Shown here: positions 63,620 through 64,000 of the stretch, in pieces
How positions within the stretch are numbered: position 1 is the stretch's first letter
How the letters are laid out: the number at the start of each line of letters is the position of its first letter
Assembly: GCA_016716265.1 (NCBI GenBank)
Contig: JADJWQ010000006.1
Coordinates: 868,001-932,000 of the forward strand
Direction: 5' to 3'
DNA length: 64,000 nt
DNA from: Planctomycetota bacterium
GTDB lineage: Bacteria > Planctomycetota > UBA1135 > UBA2386
The notes under the pieces: generated by a model
What the model was told of the DNA's origin: nothing
The model's database searches: none
What the model saw: the letters and a program-made list of their open reading frames with translations, nothing else
Program-made: the position numbers and the translations under genes

Positions 63620-64000
63620 TCAGGCCTGCTCGCGCAGGAACCGGTACAGCCGGGCCTTGGCGAAGGTCCAGTCGCGCTGGACCGACCGCTCGGAACGGTC
63701 CAGCGTGCGGGCCACCTCGGCCACCTGCAGGCCGGCGTAGAAGCGCAGCCGCACGACCTCGGCGAGCTCCGGCGATTCGGCCTGCAGCCGCTCGATCGCC
63801 TCGTCGACCGCCAGCACCTGGCTCAGATCCCCGGCCGTCGCCAACTCGACCGAGTCCAGCGACGTCGGCAGCTTCCCTCCACCGCGCCGCAGGGCACCGC
63901 GACTGCGGGCATGGTCGACCAGGATCCGGCGCATCGCGACGGCGGCCGCGCGCCGGAAGCGGGCCGGGTCGGCAGCCGTCGCGTCGCCGCAGTGACGCAG
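63620..64000 (-). CDS. ECF RNA polymerase sigma factor (5' end beyond window)
   Basis: The frame runs in from the window edge and ends at 63620; 126 residues are seen. The region-2 end AAAVAMRRILVDHARSRGALRRGGG and the region-4 helix-turn-helix (ELAEVVRLRFYAGLQVAEVARTLDRSERSVQRDW) mark it as an ECF sigma factor of the planctomycete type. The ATG at 63934 is inside the conserved domain, so the true start lies outside the window. It probably heads the operon with the TolB-like protein and the kinase. Confidence 0.92.
   Translation of the reverse strand: MRHCGDATAADPARFRRAAAVAMRRILVDHARSRGALRRGGGKLPTSLDSVELATAGDLSQVLAVDEAIERLQAESPELAEVVRLRFYAGLQVAEVARTLDRSERSVQRDWTFAKARLYRFLREQA

Overview
The window is very GC-rich (about 70-75% by eye) and densely coded. 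It contains two tRNA-Ser genes and about 50 supported protein genes, with no insertion sequence, phage gene, rRNA or CRISPR array. The gene content points to a Planctomycetota chromosome, probably an uncultured or deep-branching lineage. Indicators are large secreted proteins with FG-GAP/VCBS repeats, a PEGA-type lipoprotein, a DUF6677-like membrane protein, many GTG starts, and an ECF sigma factor beside a very long Ser/Thr kinase with a TPR tail. The taxon is inferred from family distribution; there is no marker gene that settles it.

Layout. 1-6.8 kb: the tail of a formylglycine-generating-enzyme-like protein, tryptophanase, a secreted VCBS-repeat protein, and a two-gene Rieske/cytochrome b-c unit. 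The Rieske gene carries an apparent one-base frameshift. The cytochrome b is fused to cytochrome c, has a long acidic N-terminus and lacks one expected heme-ligand histidine. 6.8-15.7 kb: a six-gene minus-strand operon (asparaginase-II family, NAD(P)H-hydrate dehydratase, HEAT-like secreted protein, YdjY-like protein, GT-C/GT87-type membrane protein, HExxH protein), closed by a plausible rho-independent terminator. 15.7-22 kb: BFN nuclease-domain protein, tRNA-Ser(UGA), a large unknown, a CE15 esterase, two envelope proteins and a flavodoxin-fold oxidoreductase.

22-25 kb: a PepSY protein with acidic/His-rich tails, followed by an OmpR-type regulator and a histidine kinase. The PepSY leader holds two perfect hairpins, one covering the Shine-Dalgarno sequence. 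25-30 kb: small membrane genes, pterin dehydratase, LapA-like protein and a membrane-embedded spermidine-synthase-like protein. 30-37 kb: tRNA-Ser(GCU), PEGA lipoprotein, a MurD with an atypical active-site loop, then mcsA-mcsB-clpC, the arginine-phosphorylation protein quality control set. 37-44 kb: secreted protein, M28 peptidase, carboxypeptidase-regulatory-like protein, dprA, and two membrane genes convergent with dprA.

44-58 kb: xylulokinase, DUF423, a phosphofructokinase with PPi-type signatures, a TPR/CAP secreted protein, two paralogous DUF3592-like membrane proteins overlapping a DinG/XPD-like helicase, an SGNH hydrolase with a large insert, an SPFH protein paired with a ribbon-helix-helix protein, and a DinB-like protein. 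58-64 kb: a headless C-terminal piece of an ATP-grasp ligase abuts an ECF sigma / TolB-like / Ser-Thr kinase-TPR cassette whose TPR part has visibly lower GC. This looks like a rearrangement junction.

The best leads for something new are the odd Rieske/cytochrome b-c pair, the PepSY leader with its two-component system, the kinase cassette junction, and the SPFH-RHH pair with its ATATC/GATATC upstream motifs.
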